From: Oscarella lobularis | Taxonomy: Eukaryota > Porifera > Homoscleromorpha > Homosclerophorida > Oscarellidae | Assembly: GCF_947507565.1 (NCBI RefSeq) | Contig: NC_089181.1 | Coordinates: forward strand, 1,296,536 to 1,360,535 | DNA: 64,000 nucleotides | Direction of reading: 5' to 3' | In this document: piece after piece, positions 9,457 through 21,343 of the stretch | Numbering within the stretch: the stretch's first letter is position 1 | Layout: each line of letters starts with the position of its first letter | Translations under genes and position numbers: made by a program | The notes under the pieces: model-generated | Databases searched by the model: none | The model's input: the letters and a program-made list of their open reading frames with translations, nothing else | Told to the model about the DNA's origin: nothing

Positions 9457-12308
9457 CCCTTTCGCTGTCAAATTAATTCATTTCCGGTTACAGGAAATGC
9501 GCATGTCACGCGCGACATTCAAAATTGCGAGCCAGCGAGACCTAATAGCACCTAGCAACCTTTGTCAATCTAATTCGTAAGAGTTTAAAGAAGAATGCTA
9601 TAGAAGATTTTGTTGTCATAGCAACGAAATAAAAGACTTAGGCTTCCTTATAAGTAAGAAATTCTAAGTAGGGCTCACCGTATATTCGCAGGTCTTCGAA
9701 ACTGTCTCTTTCTTGTTCAATCGCTGCATTCCGGTAACTTTCTCGCGTATCATAAATTATTTTCTTAGTCAGGCGAACCGGAAGTCAACTCAAATCAACA
9801 TTAAGGGGCCGAAAACGCAAAGAATTATTCGCAAACGCAACCATTTGCAAACGCAACAAAATAAACAGCACGTTCGTCGTCGTTCACAGCTTACTCGACG
9901 TGTGATATTCGTGGAAACAATTTCGATCTGACGCGATGCAAAGATGCACGTCGCGAGCTGTGCACCGAGTGTACACTTCGTGAAGGAAATTGGGGAGGGG
10001 TGTCACTTTTCGGGCTTTCGCTTTTCAGGCTTTCTCGCTGCAGCAGACGCATTGAAGACGCTTCCCCTCGGAAATTGGAAGATGAGAAAGTGAAGTGTCA
10101 AGCCTTATGTCCGGACGCTGCCTTTTTCTGCCTTTTTGTTTCTTCCCCGAAAACTTTCCTACGAGTGCAACGCCAAGTTCCAAACGAAAAGAACGAAAAT
10201 CCCTTTTAGCTCCTTCTCTTTCTGGATCGAGCCGTTTCTCCACAATGAAAGCATTCAATACCGCTGCTTCGAGCAAATAAAATGCAATCCGTCGCCAGGG
10301 TTTTCTGCTTTTCCTTCCAATGTCGTAGAGAGCCGTTATTTGGTCGCCCCTGTCAACGCCCCTCATGTTGGCATTATAAGGCTCCAGAAGAGGAGGACAC
10401 TCAACGTTGACAGAATTCCGACCATCTTGCCGTTTCGTTGTAGGAATAGTTCCGTCGTCGAGCCTAGGCACATGGGCAGTCGACAAAAAAATACAAAACT
10501 TCTGTCGAACCAAACGCATGCCATCATGCGTCGTCGGCAAAGATACCGGTAAAAGCCTCTGCGCACATCTTTCTTTTTCGGCAACGCTCGAAGTTGCTTT
10601 GGAAATTCTTTCCGGTGAGGTCGAACAGTCCCACAGCAGTAGATTTTTGTCCCACAGAAGATCGAACAGCGTCGGCGACGAATAGTAAATATCCGTATAC
10701 AAAACGTGTCTCTTTCCATCCATGCCCTCCGTCAAATCCAGGACAATCTGAGTTGACAATCCGTGTTCCCCTGGGTTTGCTTTCTTTCCGGTGTAGATGT
10801 CAAATTTGTATACGTAGCCCGTAGACGATTTCGCCAAAATAAACACCTGTAAAAATGCGTAGAAAAGTTATTCTAAATCTTTCTTGTCTTACCTTGATTC
10901 CCCATTTAGTTGGCTTGTCCTTCATGTCCTGTTTGTAACCAAGACGTCCTTTGTACGGAATCATTGCCTCGTCAATGGTTATTTCTCGTCGTAAGCCATA
11001 CTCCGTTTTGAGTGATGCTTGGAGAAGGTCGATCAATGGCCGCACTTTCTGCAATTTGTCATACGCAGGATCGTTTCATGACAATTCATTCGCTGGATCA
11101 ACCACGTGAAAAAATCGTAAAATTTGCCAAAACCTATGCAAATACGTCACTAATAATACGTTTGCAAATACACAAGTACCTTGTCATATTCATAACATCA
11201 GACAAACAGCATTTCAAAAGTGGTATGGCCGTCTGCCAATAATCTTCGATCCGTGGAAATCTCATGTAACCCATCAGGATCAAGAGACCAAAGAATGTCT
11301 TCATCTCCTACACGAAGTTGGCAATAAATAATTTTACTTGATGATTTCGTTTACCTCGACGGAAACTGGAGTCCAAGGTCGTTGACCACGTTGTCCGGCA
11401 TTTTTGGCCACAGCATTCAAATTCGTGTTGATGACAAGCATTTGCCATACATTTTCCGTGAAGAAGAGATTGAAACATCTACATAAATTTGTAAATAATT
11501 ATCTTTGCAGCATAAAATATTTGTTGTACGTAATGGCATCGATTTCTCCGGCAAAAACTCGTGTAGAACCAGATCGAGACGAATAATCGACTCGGTCCAC
11601 GCCCTCCCAATCCTCTGTCCACTCGTCTGAATCTTCTTCAAGATTTTCGCGTCTTCTGCCGATCGTTCGTCTTCCACGGCCTCCTCTACCTCTTCCTCGA
11701 GCCCTCGTGGGTGCTCTCGGCCTGGAAATAGGTTCGTCGTCGTCGCTATCCGATCCCGAGACGCTTCGATCTGAACCGGAAGTTTCTTCGAGATGGCGGA
11801 AGTAATACGCCCATTTTTTTACCTTCCGAAACGACGATGCTCTCTTCGGAAGACGACTCGCGGTCTTCGTCCGTCTCGTTTTCGACGTCTTCGTCAACGC
11901 TTTCGTCGCCTAAAAAAATTATTTGAAGGAAAAGAATTCCGGGGGCCCCAAACCAAAAACGGTCGATCGATGAAGCCGTTTCTTACTTTCCAAAGGCTCG
12001 ACGACTGGTTCTTCGTAGACTTCGCTGTCATCGGAACTATCTTCGTATAAAGCGCAAGCGAGAAAAGAGCCGGCGTTAGCAGCCGAAGCACGACGCAAGT
12101 GTTCGCGAGCAGCCATTTTGGTTACGCCCTTGGAGTCCTTGGTAACCGAAACAACACGACACGTCACTACACGTAAGTCGAAGCCTTTATTGTTACTTTA
12201 CTATAGTACGCTAAGCTTCTACAGCTAAAAGCAGTCCTTCTGGCTATGTTACGCACCTAAAGAGATGACGTCACCCGCACCCAATATTGGGGGCAGGACA
12301 GCGTAAGG
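9457..12308 (-). mobile_element. piggyBac element, about 2.85 kb
   Basis: Left end CTAA then CCCTTTCGCTGTC (9453-9469). Right end is GACAGCGTAAGG followed by TTAA (12297-12312). The two ends share CGCTGTC as a short inverted repeat. TTAA is the piggyBac target; the left copy has one mismatch. The length fits a complete piggyBac element and the transposase gene lies inside on -. Confidence 0.65.
10025..12115 (-). pseudogene. piggyBac transposase, nearly complete
   Basis: Multi-exon - strand gene with introns of about 45-55 bp, starting at MAAREHLRRASAAN (ATG 12115). An acidic N-terminus (EDSSDDSEVYEE) and an RG-rich stretch (RARGRGRGGRGRR) are followed by CFNLFFTENVWQ, FFGLLILMGYMRFPRI and KVRPLIDLLQ. 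The first catalytic Asp is in ITIDEAMIPYKG (about 10960). After an intron at about 10848-10893 come YTDIYYSSPTLFD, carrying the second Asp, and NMRGVDRGDQ with the last Asp region. The frame ends shortly after CVCCSEKA, so the usual Cys-rich C-terminus is only partly present. One in-frame TGA lies at 11076-11078, between ANELS and NDPAYDKLQ. Everything else joins cleanly, so inactivation looks recent, or the stop is allelic. The enzyme would cut and paste DNA at TTAA. Confidence 0.8.
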
Positions 12309-13032
12309 TTAATTAATCAAATTACCTCGTTTTACCGCACTTTGTCCAATAGTGCAAGCTCTGCTTTTCAAACGGCAGAGCTTGCACTTACTCGAGAAAC
12401 TACTCAGAACAAGTATCCTGAATAAGATTTAAGTTCTTTTCTTTTATTTGAGAAAATGAACAACTAAAAGAAAAAGCGATATTCACAGCACTCGAGACTC
12501 TTTGGAATTTTTTTCGATTTGGCAAGGTCATTGATAGCTACGTTTTCAAGGTATGATAAATGGAACGATTAGTCTAAAGGTGAAGAAAGCTATATACGGT
12601 ACTGCATTTTTTCGATGGCTTTTGAATGTAGCTCACATTCTCGACGTCTAAGAAAGAGAAGAATTTTATGTAAGAGAGAGAAACGAGAAGGTCAGGAGCG
12701 GAGAAGAGTGGACGGAAACTGATGGACCAATTGATGGACCTACACTTTTTGAAAGAGAAATGGATTAGAAGATTTTTAAGTCACCTTTGGATCGTCTGAT
12801 AAGTGCAGCATGTATGTCGTGTGTCTCAGTGGCTTTGGCGTCCTTTTTCGGTTGCAGGAGCGGAAGATTAATGAAGTACGGCGTCGAAGCGCACAGGCAT
12901 CTCTTCCGATTTCTTTTTAATCAATATCAATCACAGTGGCGACGGAGAGAAACGCGCTGCTACGTAAGTGCAACCATCTATTGACGACACAAATCTTTTT
13001 ATAGAACAGGCTGTTCACGTCACTACGCGGAC
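12309..13032. other. No supported gene
   Basis: Unique AT-rich sequence between the piggyBac right end and the F-box gene. One short + frame (12787-12984) has no recognisable motif. The last 100 bp probably include the F-box gene's 5' leader. Confidence 0.4.
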
Positions 13033-14368
13033 ATGAACTCCCTCCCAATGGAGCTTCTCTTTCGGAGCTTCTCTTTCGTATCTTCAGCTACGTCGATGAT
13101 GAGCGCGATCGCATTCGACTGGCAGCGACATCGAGACGTCTCTACGCCACCTACGCGGCTACACAGAGCCACCGGTTCGAAGGGTCTGTTGTTTTTGTCT
13201 AATTGGCTAAACGTCGTCTAAAACGTCGTCTAGAACGACTTCGTTCGATGAAGCCGCCTATTTGACGACGTCGCGCTTGAACGCCTTTCTCGTGCGCCGC
13301 GCGACGAAGCTCAAATCGCTGTCGATCGCGAATTGCGCACGAGCCTGTCTCCCGTCGTGCGCGCAAGCGGGATGGGCGTCGCTGCGCCAACTCGATCTTC
13401 GCGGATCGTGCATGCCGAAAGCGTCGGAATGGGACGCCTTTTTCCCCGGCTTGGAATGCGTCGAAAGTCTCGCCATCGATTTAAGTTGGATCAGCCCGCG
13501 AGCAATCGAATCCCTTTCAGCGAGTCTCAAATCGCTTACCATCGTCATCGGGAAGGCAGTGGATAGGTTGCTCGTCGATGTTGATCCGGAGTCCGCATTG
13601 AGGCCATTTCATGCGATCAATCTCGATTCGCTTCACCTCTTCTTCGCATTAACTCGATCGCGACTCGAAAATCATGAGTTGGTCGACGCCGGTTTGGCGT
13701 CTTACCACTATACTTGGAGGGCTCATCGCGTTGCTTTCGATGATCCCACTCGGAGTTTTGCCAAGTGCGCGCAAAATTTGACGTCGAGCTCACACACGCT
13801 CCATCCGGATAGGGAATCATCGTTTCGTCATTTGACCGTGCTACGATTGGCTACTTGCGCGATTACAGATGCGCTGCTGATGGGCTTCTCCCCCTTGGAA
13901 CACCTTCTAGAGTTAGATCTGAGCTACAATAATCAGTTGTCTCGCGACGGATTCTTCAACTTTCCGCTGGAGAGCGATTTCAGTTCATTGAAAAAGTTCC
14001 GAATTGTTGGAAATTGGTCTATGTTTAGCGAAGAAGAGTTCTATTTTCATGGATTGAAGACAATTGCAGAATCGATGCCGCTGTTGTAATATCTTGATAT
14101 CAGCGGAATCTACAGAATGCCAGTGTCTCTCAATCTCGACGTCCATCATCGCGTCAGCAGTTGCATTCAATCGTTGCCTCGGCTCCGAAAACTTCACATG
14201 TTTATTGAATTCTTTTTGCGCCCAAAGCAATGTCCTTTCGAAAGGGAAATGGGTTCCGACTTCGAGCGCGTCGCTCAGTCCAACCCAGCTCTTTCTCATC
14301 TTTACATTGGGACAGCGGTGATCAAAAAGGTTTATCCTTTTGTTGCTGCGCCGTACGTTCTCCCTTGA
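13033..14368 (+). pseudogene. F-box/leucine-rich-repeat protein, broken
   Basis: ATG 13033 starts MNSLPMELLFR, the opening of an F-box. GAGCTTCTCTTTCG is then present twice in tandem, which throws the frame; the expected F-box continuation (RIFSYVDDERDRIRLAA) is in the shifted frame. A 50-bp intron (13184-13233) joins RFEG to TTSFDEAAYL. The second exon carries degenerate leucine-rich repeats (SLSIANC, LRQLDLRGS, LTVLRLATC, LLELDLSYNN, LKKFRIVGNW). A TAA at 14087-14089 interrupts the same frame, which goes on (YLDISGIY ... LRKLHMFIEFF) to a stop at 14368. F-box/LRR proteins normally select substrates for SCF ubiquitin ligases. Two independent lesions make this a pseudogene, possibly a polymorphic one. 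Confidence 0.75.
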
Positions 14369-14895
14369 AAGTGACATTTCAACAAGACGATTCCGAAAGA
14401 GTTAATCTAAACCCAACAGTCTTCAGGATTGTCCCGTCTAGGGATTCTCGCTGCACTCGCCACCGCAAAAAACCTGATTTGAAAATGGAAGAGGGATGTA
14501 TCACTTCGGCGTGTTCGCCGCCGACTGCCTTTCATTCGGCTCCTCCGCCGACGATTTCACTCGATTCAGCGTGTTCGATCGCCCCCAACGATTTAACTTC
14601 ATATTCAGCGTGTCCGACTGCCATTAATTCGGCGCCTACGCTGGCGATTTCACTCGATTTAGCGGGATCGATCGCCGCCGACGATTTTGCTCGATATTCA
14701 GCGTGTTCGCCGCCAACTTCCTTCGATTTGTCGCGTCCTTCGACGTCCTCTTCTGATTCGGTGGGAGCGACGATTCTTCGATCTCCGCCGTCGCGTTTGG
14801 TCGATTCGATGCGCACGTGCTTAAGTCGATCAGTCCTTCCAATTTTTGGATTCTTCGCTTTGTGCTTGTTCGTGGAAAAGGCCACATTCTTGTAA
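14369..14895 (+). other. Open frame with internal repeat, unassigned
   Basis: A Ser/Pro-rich open frame on + (about 14370-14895) built partly on a DNA repeat of about 117 bp at 14510-14720 (GATTTCACTCGATT and ATATTCAGCGTGT recur). It ends in a hydrophobic stretch (LPIFGFFALCLFV). The antisense frame is open too, which is typical of repeat sequence. I do not recognise a function and it may not be a gene. Confidence 0.25.
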
Positions 14896-15690
14896 TTTTC
14901 GCGAGAGTCGAGAGAGAGAAAGAATGTGCATGCGCGATTAAAATGTGCTGCGCACTCGGCCTAAGCTCTCGCTCTAAAAAAGAACTTCTTCAAAACTCTC
15001 CTATTTTACTTTAACTCCTTCCCGTTTCATTGAGACTTTAATAATGTAGTAAATCACCTTAGCTTAGACTGATGTTGCCGCTTTCGCCGAAAATCGGCTA
15101 GTTTCGGGGTTGTGTAAAACGCGGAACGAAACGGAACGGAACGGAAATGAATTCGATCCCGGATACATATTTTCTCGGATGTTTTTCCCCGTATGAGTAC
15201 CGACATGGACCACGAGGCCGATGTAGCCAAGTCTATTCCGAGTCTAAGGTGGTCGAAGCCGACATTTACTCTTGTTTTGTCATTAAATCTCATCGTAGGC
15301 TGACAACAATTTGTCTTGCGACGAAGAGGCTTCATTTTCATCTTCGTCATCAGACGTCGAGGTGAAATTTCGTCAAATATTGATTTCTTGAAGAGAGAAA
15401 TTAATTTTCCACTTTTCAGTTTTTAGGGGCGAATGCAAGCATTAGCCAGGAGGCGGCAGCGACCATCATGAAATGCAAGGCTAAGGTGCCCAAAGGCGAG
15501 ATTTGCTCCAGGTGGTTTTTCATTAAACACATCGTATAGGTTGAGGAAAAAATGACGACCATGTCTTCTGATTGAGACTGTTCGATTTCATCTTTCTCGT
15601 CAGACGTCAAGGCGATAGTTCGTCTAATGATAATGATTTTTTAAGAAAACGATTTAATCAATTTTTTTCAGTTTTTAGGAGAGACTACCT
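14896..15690. other. No complete gene; duplicated exon-intron-like module
   Basis: Contains a GGAAC-type short repeat near 15120-15145. Two similar modules at about 15340-15430 and 15580-15680 each read TCATCTT...TCAGACGTC, then an intron-like tract, then TTTTCAGTTTTTAGG. They look like duplicated pieces of a spliced gene, but no long frame survives. Confidence 0.35.
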
Positions 15691-16539
15691 GCGACTCCTG
15701 GGCCGTCCTCCTGGTCCCACTTATGGAATGTCAATGATCCCCTGTATTTCGCTAATTATATTCCACCTTAGTTTTTCTCTTCCTATACCTTTTCTTCCTG
15801 ACCGGTCACTGCGCCACAAGCTTGCGCGTTTTCTATTTGCGTACCGCACCGCGCCACATGCCACTACGGAAAAAAGTCCCTGCGAGCCCCTGCAAAGGCG
15901 ACAGATGCGCTCCCGACTAACACTAATCAAGCCAGATCTGCGAACGAAAGTGGAAAACAAAACGATTTCAGATGAAGATAAGCAGTTGCCTGTTTTTAAT
16001 AAAGGCGAACCTATTTGGGCAAGGAATTACCGGGGATCTCCTCTTTGGCAGTTTGGGCATGTGACGAGCCAGTCGGGACCGGTGTCGTACTCCATCACTT
16101 TAGACGATGGACGAATCTGGAGGCGCCATGTCTCACAGCTCCGGCCAGCAGTGGAACGTTTCGTGGACAACGCTCCTTAACCACCGGCATCAACTCAGAC
16201 TTAACAGGCCACAGAGAATGCGGAGACGACGCGACCGAGCGTTGAGACGGCCGCTTCTGGCCGCCAGGCACCAAAAAGCGGCGCGGAGCAGATAGCTAAT
16301 AGGGACGAAGATCATTCTTTGGCGGCGAATACCGAGGCCACTGAAGACCAGCAGCCGAGACAAGAAAACAAAGAAACCCAGGAGCCGGCGAGTTTATATC
16401 AAGGGGAGTCCACTTTGCCTTCCTGACGGTCGGATAACGCCGCCGCACCGGCGACGGCCGTGGAGCCGGGGTCGCGCACTATTCGTTCAGGAAGGGTATC
16501 GCGCACTCCGGCATGGATGAAGGACTACGCGTCATAGGA
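15690..16539 (+). pseudogene. Ty3/gypsy pol C-terminus (integrase tail)
   Basis: The open frame to TAA 16178-16180 ends in the integrase region typical of K02A2.6-like Ty3 elements: KLARFLFAYRTAPHATTEKS, then EPIWARNYRG, the chromatin-end YSITLDDGRIWRRHVSQLRP segment. The usual acidic tail follows out of frame up to RSGRVSRTPAWMKDYAS (about 16480-16537). The catalytic core is absent. A short LTR may follow (about 16549-16727, TGTTG...AACA with AATAAA near 16678), but no second copy is present to confirm it. Confidence 0.75.
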
Positions 16540-16887
16540 AACACTTTTTGTTGTGTTCGTTTTCGGATGCGCAGTCATAATAGTTGTTGAGTTATGGGTT
16601 AGTTAGGTTTGTGAACGCTCCTTTCAGTTGCGAGGCAAGGAGAGTTGTTGGGTAGTTAGGTTAGAGCACACTAAGCGAATAAAAGAAGCTTCACCTTTGG
16701 GTTCACCTTTGGGTTCACGTCCTAACACTCTCGCGATCGCGCAAGGTAAGATTCTAAAAATAGAAACCTTTTTATTCAAGAGTTTTAGTTGTTTAAATGA
16801 TATTGTGGTCAATGAATCACTTGCCCAATCGATTTTGACGTCGCCTACGCAATCTCCTGCAAAAGGAAGAAAACCTAGTAAAATATT

Positions 16888-18295
16888 TTGATGCATAGCA
16901 TATTTGATTTCAATTTCTTTTTAGCTGCCGCTGAGGAATCCGATTCACTTAGTGAAGATGACGAAGGCGGCAGTAGCGATGACGAAAGCAACGACGACAG
17001 TGACGACAGTTATAACGTCGACGACGACGACGGCGACGAAGGACCTCGATACACGTTTCGAGCGTTCAGCATGCGTCTTGCTAATCTTGTTGCCGCTCAA
17101 GACGGCAGCTTCCCGGCATTCGGCGGAAGCCATAAAGACGACGATAGTACTGACGACGACGACGACGAACCTCGCTACCGTTTGACACAGTTAGGCTGTC
17201 GCCTTTTGACATTGCGCGCCTAATTCGGAGTTGAAGTCGATGTAGAATGGCGCGGCACCACCGACGAAGACGACGATGATGAATCAAGCGGCGACGGGTC
17301 TTCTAACGACGGTGACGACGAAGACGACGACGGAGATGCGGAGTACAGAATTAGCGACGAAAGCGACCGTGGGGATGACGACTTCGATCTTGGCGGTGCC
17401 GTACCAGACGACGATGGTGACCCTGGCGACCCTGACGAACCAGACGACGATATTGATGCTGACGAGTGACGGCGCTGCTGCGCAAACATTCCGAGAATAG
17501 GACAACAACAGGCTTCGCAGAATACCGGCTTCACTACCGATCACGAACACTACCTCGATGATATTCGCAGACAATATATCGTTCGGGATTGTTGTCTTCC
17601 GTCGTTCAACGAATGCACTCAGCCAACTGGCATTACTTCTGCGGTGTCAGGCAACGAAACATCAATATGGTTTCTTGACAAAATGTTTGAAGGATGTGGT
17701 TATGAATCAAATTGTAATAGAAACAAACAGATACGAAAAATTGAAAGTAAATATGAGTCTTTTTTGCAACGACAAAAGAAGAACTGACGGTTATGTTTGG
17801 AATGTTTCTCGCGTTTGCTATAAAGTCAGCTCCGTTTCTCGTCGACAGCTGGTCGCGACACCCGTTACTTGGATCAAGCCATGCGACGAGAAACATTGGG
17901 GATCGCGCTTTCGAACACTCCTGTCAGACCTTTACTTTTCTGACGACAACAACAACGTGCCAGCGGGAAAACCTGGTCACGACATCCACAAAATTCGTCA
18001 ACTAATTTCAATGGTTTTTGAACGGTTATGTACGAAGAGGAGGCCAGACATGACGCACAAAGAATGTCGGCTAATTCTCGCCGACGAAACGTTTGAGACT
18101 GCCTGTTTTCGAACGGCCATCGGGCGTCATTCGACCGAGGAAGCGGAAAGATACGCGGGTCGCCACTTCCCTGAATTCTTTCAAAACAAAACAAAGTATT
18201 GCCGCGCCAAAAGCTGCAAAAGCCGCCCATCGTATCGTTTCGACCGCTGCAAGGTTCTTTGCGCCGCGCAATGCTTTAGGAAATATCATTCCTAA
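16888..18295 (+). pseudogene. piggyBac transposase relic without catalytic core
   Basis: An acidic N-terminus (16924-17220, runs of D and E with PRYTFRAF) is cut by TAA 17221-17223 and continues acidic to a stop at 17467-17469. The same frame then reads SGNETSIWFLDKMFE. After one frame break, the open frame (meaningful from about 17680 to 18295) carries DVVMNQIVIETNRYE, WGSRFRTLLSDLYFSDD and HDIHKIRQLIS, which are the pre-catalytic blocks of piggyBac transposase. It then jumps directly to the Cys-rich tail CRAKSCKSR ... DRCKVLCAAQCFRKYHS. The whole DDD core of about 250 residues is missing. The C-terminal Cys-rich domain normally binds the element ends. GACACAAAGGG-TTAA at 18572-18586 is a plausible right end. 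Confidence 0.75.
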
Positions 18296-18582
18296 TTTTC
18301 GCTTTTTGTTGCCATGGAAACGTGACGTGAACAATTGAAATTATGTTCTTGACGTTGTAGTTAAAAAATAAGCGCAAAAGAACTAATTGTCTAATTTATG
18401 ACGTCATAACTTAATTTGTTTTTACAGGTGATTGGCCAATATAAAGAGCATCTCAAAGTAAGTTGTATTTCTTCAAACAGTGGCGTTTCCTTTACAAGTA
18501 AAAATGACTGAACTATACGAACACTATAGTGTTAACGTTAACAAACGCCAGACACTGGAGTGTTGCACTCTGACACAAAGGG

Positions 18583-19252
18583 TTAACCCTTTATGTTACT
18601 TTAGTGCAGATTTCTGTTATTAAGATTTTGATCCGAAATTTCGCCATTTGTTTAAAAGTGTAAAAGAGGGTGTTTATAGAAGCCAATAAACGTCTTCTAC
18701 ATTTTGTATTGTAAAAACTTTGAAAACAAAAACATAAGAACTTAGGCTCCACCCAAGAAAACACTGTTACATCGAGAGAGACGTTACAAAACCTGTTATT
18801 ACTTGATCGCAACTAATGCAAACGTAAGCAAACTGCTTGCTATTGACGCGGCGTGCGATTCGGCTGTGTTTCATGCGAAGATAGCCAGCGCAGCGCCTAT
18901 TTTGGCTCCCGGCTTCTAGACATACGGACTCTTCATATACGTCAAGACTACACCCACTTTTAAAACAAAGCTTTTCCATACATATCGCGAGTTTTTCGAA
19001 AAAAAAGTTGAGTTTTTTAGCCCCCTCGAATGTTTCGGCGGCCTAAAATCAACCGAAACGGCTAAAAAAGCGGAAAAACGACCTACACAACGCACGCTAA
19101 GGGTGTATACAGGTCTCTTGGTAACAGCACGGGCATTTAGAACGTTTTCGCGGGGCTTTATTTTGAATAAAAGTGAGCATGCGCAGAATGTACAGAAATC
19201 TGCACTAAAGTATTTGTGTGGGAAAACGATGACGTTATTCATAAGGGGTTAA
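18583..19252. mobile_element. piggyBac-type MITE, 662 bp
   Basis: TTAA at 18583-18586 and 19249-19252. Left end CCCTTTATGTTACTTTAG; right end (reverse complement) CCCCTTATGAATAACG. Both sides share ACTTTAGTGCAGATTTCTG as an inverted repeat, about 14 bp inside the left end and about 40 bp inside the right end. It has no coding capacity. Its left TTAA is also the right TTAA of the preceding piggyBac relic. Confidence 0.75.
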
Positions 19253-20187
19253 TAGAAAGAACAGAATAGCGTATAGCTTGTTAATACTTGGAATTTTTGA
19301 AGTGAAAGTAATATACCGAAAGCGAAAAAACATGCCAATAGAGCGTTTTAGGGAAGCGGGGTTTTTGAAAGCATGCGCAGTGCTCGATGGTTAATGGGAG
19401 AAGAGGCACCTCTACCTTGGTAAGAAAATGTTTGAACGCAGCAGAGCTAAGTCAGAGATGCCGAGTAGTTCATTATAAGCCCCTACACGAAACTAGCGTC
19501 GCCGAGGAGTAGAAAAGCTGTCCCTATTAGCCAAGAAAATGACCGTCACGTGACCTAGAGCTGTGATATCTCGAAAACGAATGCTAACAAAAGTTACTGT
19601 TCCTGGCACCGCCGGGGCCATCTGCGCACATCTACGCAGCTGGCCGCCTTCGACGGGGCAAGTTCGCTCTATATGCAACAGCGGGCTGGCCCCGTCTTAG
19701 GAGCATTTTTTCGTCTGGGTTCTGTTGTCGCCCTATCGCATTTCTCACGGTATCTGCGTTTATTGTTATGCGCACGATCGAAGGACACAGTGAGGATCGA
19801 GACAAAAGAGAACGACAAACGAGAGGTCTCTTCTCCACTACTAACAACACCGTCCGCGCAGTCTACTGGAGCGGGTACAGCTGCGAAATTTGACGGAGAA
19901 TGCTCTCGAACGCCGCCGCACCGGTGGGACTCTATCTCTCGCCACATTTTTTCATCCAACAAGGCTTGAACTCGCTTCCGAGAGTGGAGTCCGTTTTCGA
20001 AAGCTGACTCCACAAAGCTTGTTGAATCGTACTGCAAGAAATCGGGAGAAAATATTCGCGTCTCTACATCTTCGGCCATGAGAGCGTTTTTATCCCATCG
20101 GACGGGGACGATCTCACTTCCCGGGTACGTGTGCGCATTCACCAGTTGGAAGGCACACTCTAGGGTAGCTTCATCCAGGATTAGCAT
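19253..20187 (-). other. Unassigned - strand open frame (19669-20187) and flanking sequence
   Basis: A 172-codon - strand frame (LDEATLECAFQLV ... RRKNAPKTGPARCCI) with no recognised domain; an antisense + frame is also partly open. 19253-19668 shows nothing identifiable. It lies directly upstream of the Harbinger transposase, so it may be element leader sequence rather than a gene. Confidence 0.2.
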
Positions 20188-20189
20188 AA

Positions 20190-21343
20190 GGCTTTCTTCT
20201 TGCCCGGCCTCTCTTTCAGGCTAAATTTCAACCGCCCAGACCTCCTTCTTTCTGGAACTACGTGTGCTGGGAAACGTTCGACGACGACGCGTGGAAGCGG
20301 AATTTTAGGATGAGTCGAGAGACTTTCTTTACGTCTGCAATTAGGTAAAATGAATTGATTTATACTAAACTGCATTGTATGCAGAAATTTAATTAGCTGA
20401 GGGGAGCAATTAACCGGCAAAATACTCGAATGCGACAGGCCGTTAGCGTCGAAAAAAGAGTTTGAGTGACGCTGTGGTTTTTAGCGACGACGGCCGAATA
20501 CCGGACACTAGCTCACCTTTTTGGAATTGGTCGATCGACAGTTTGCAATACTGTCCAGGAAACGTCGAAGGCGATTGTGTCTGTCCTTATGCGGCAGTAC
20601 ATTACGTTTCCGAATGGAAGCAGACTACGAGACGTCATAGAGGGGTTTTGGAACGATTCGGGGTCCCTCAGTGTGCGGGCGCAATCGACGGGAGTCACAT
20701 TCCTGTGACACCCCCGGCACTGAATCACACGGACTACTACAATCGAAAGGGGTGGTACTCAATGATTCTACAGGCGGTGGTTGATCACATTTATCTTTTC
20801 CGGGATATTTGTACGGGCTGGCCTGAAAGTGTCCACGACGCAAGAGTTTTTGGAAATTCAAAGCTTTACCGATTGGCTGAAGCGGGAGTCATTCTGGGTA
20901 AAGAAGATCCACGTGACATCGAAGGCTGCAGGATCTCTCCATATTTAATTGGTGACTCCGCCTATCCACTGCTTTCGTGGATAATGAAACCATTTGTGCA
21001 CGGATCTGAGATGTCAGACTCTCAGAAAATATTTAGCTATCGGCTGTCAAGCGCACGAATCGTCGTTGAAAATGCCTTTGGGAGGCTGAAGGCACGCTGG
21101 CGTCGACTTAGAAAAACGATGGACGTCGCTACCTGCAACGCACCGTCAATCATCGCTGCCTGCTGCGTACTTCACAATATCTGTGAGATTCACGGCGAGG
21201 GACTGGACGAGGCATGGCAGAACGAGCAGGACGAGTCGACGGCGTTTGTGCAGCCAGCAGGACAGCTCAACGGAGAGGAAGGGCTGGAAGGTGCTGCTTC
21301 AATTCGCGCTGCCTTAGCAAGGTACTTTGTAAATGATCATTAG
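20190..21343 (+). pseudogene. Harbinger transposase (DDE_Tnp_4 type)
   Basis: The N-terminal exon reads PSFWNYVCWETFDDDAW and NFRMSRETFF (20232-20345). A likely 50-bp intron follows, then RQAVSVEKRV, an in-frame TGA near 20463, LWFLATTAEYRTLAHLFGIG and the helix-turn-helix STVCNTVQ. One base is lost near 20645. The catalytic half is one open frame to 21343: QCAGAIDGSHIPV (first Asp, about 20680), YLIGDSAYPL (second Asp, about 20955), RIVVENAFGRLKARWR (Glu, about 21065) and CCVLHNIC. The DDE triad is complete. The small number of lesions suggests recent inactivation. It would cut at TWA targets with its Myb-like partner. Confidence 0.85.

Noticed and set aside
16549-16727. Solo LTR after the Ty3 integrase tail
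   Set aside because: TG...CA ends and AATAAA are suggestive, but no partner copy is in the window, so it is mentioned only within the pol entry.
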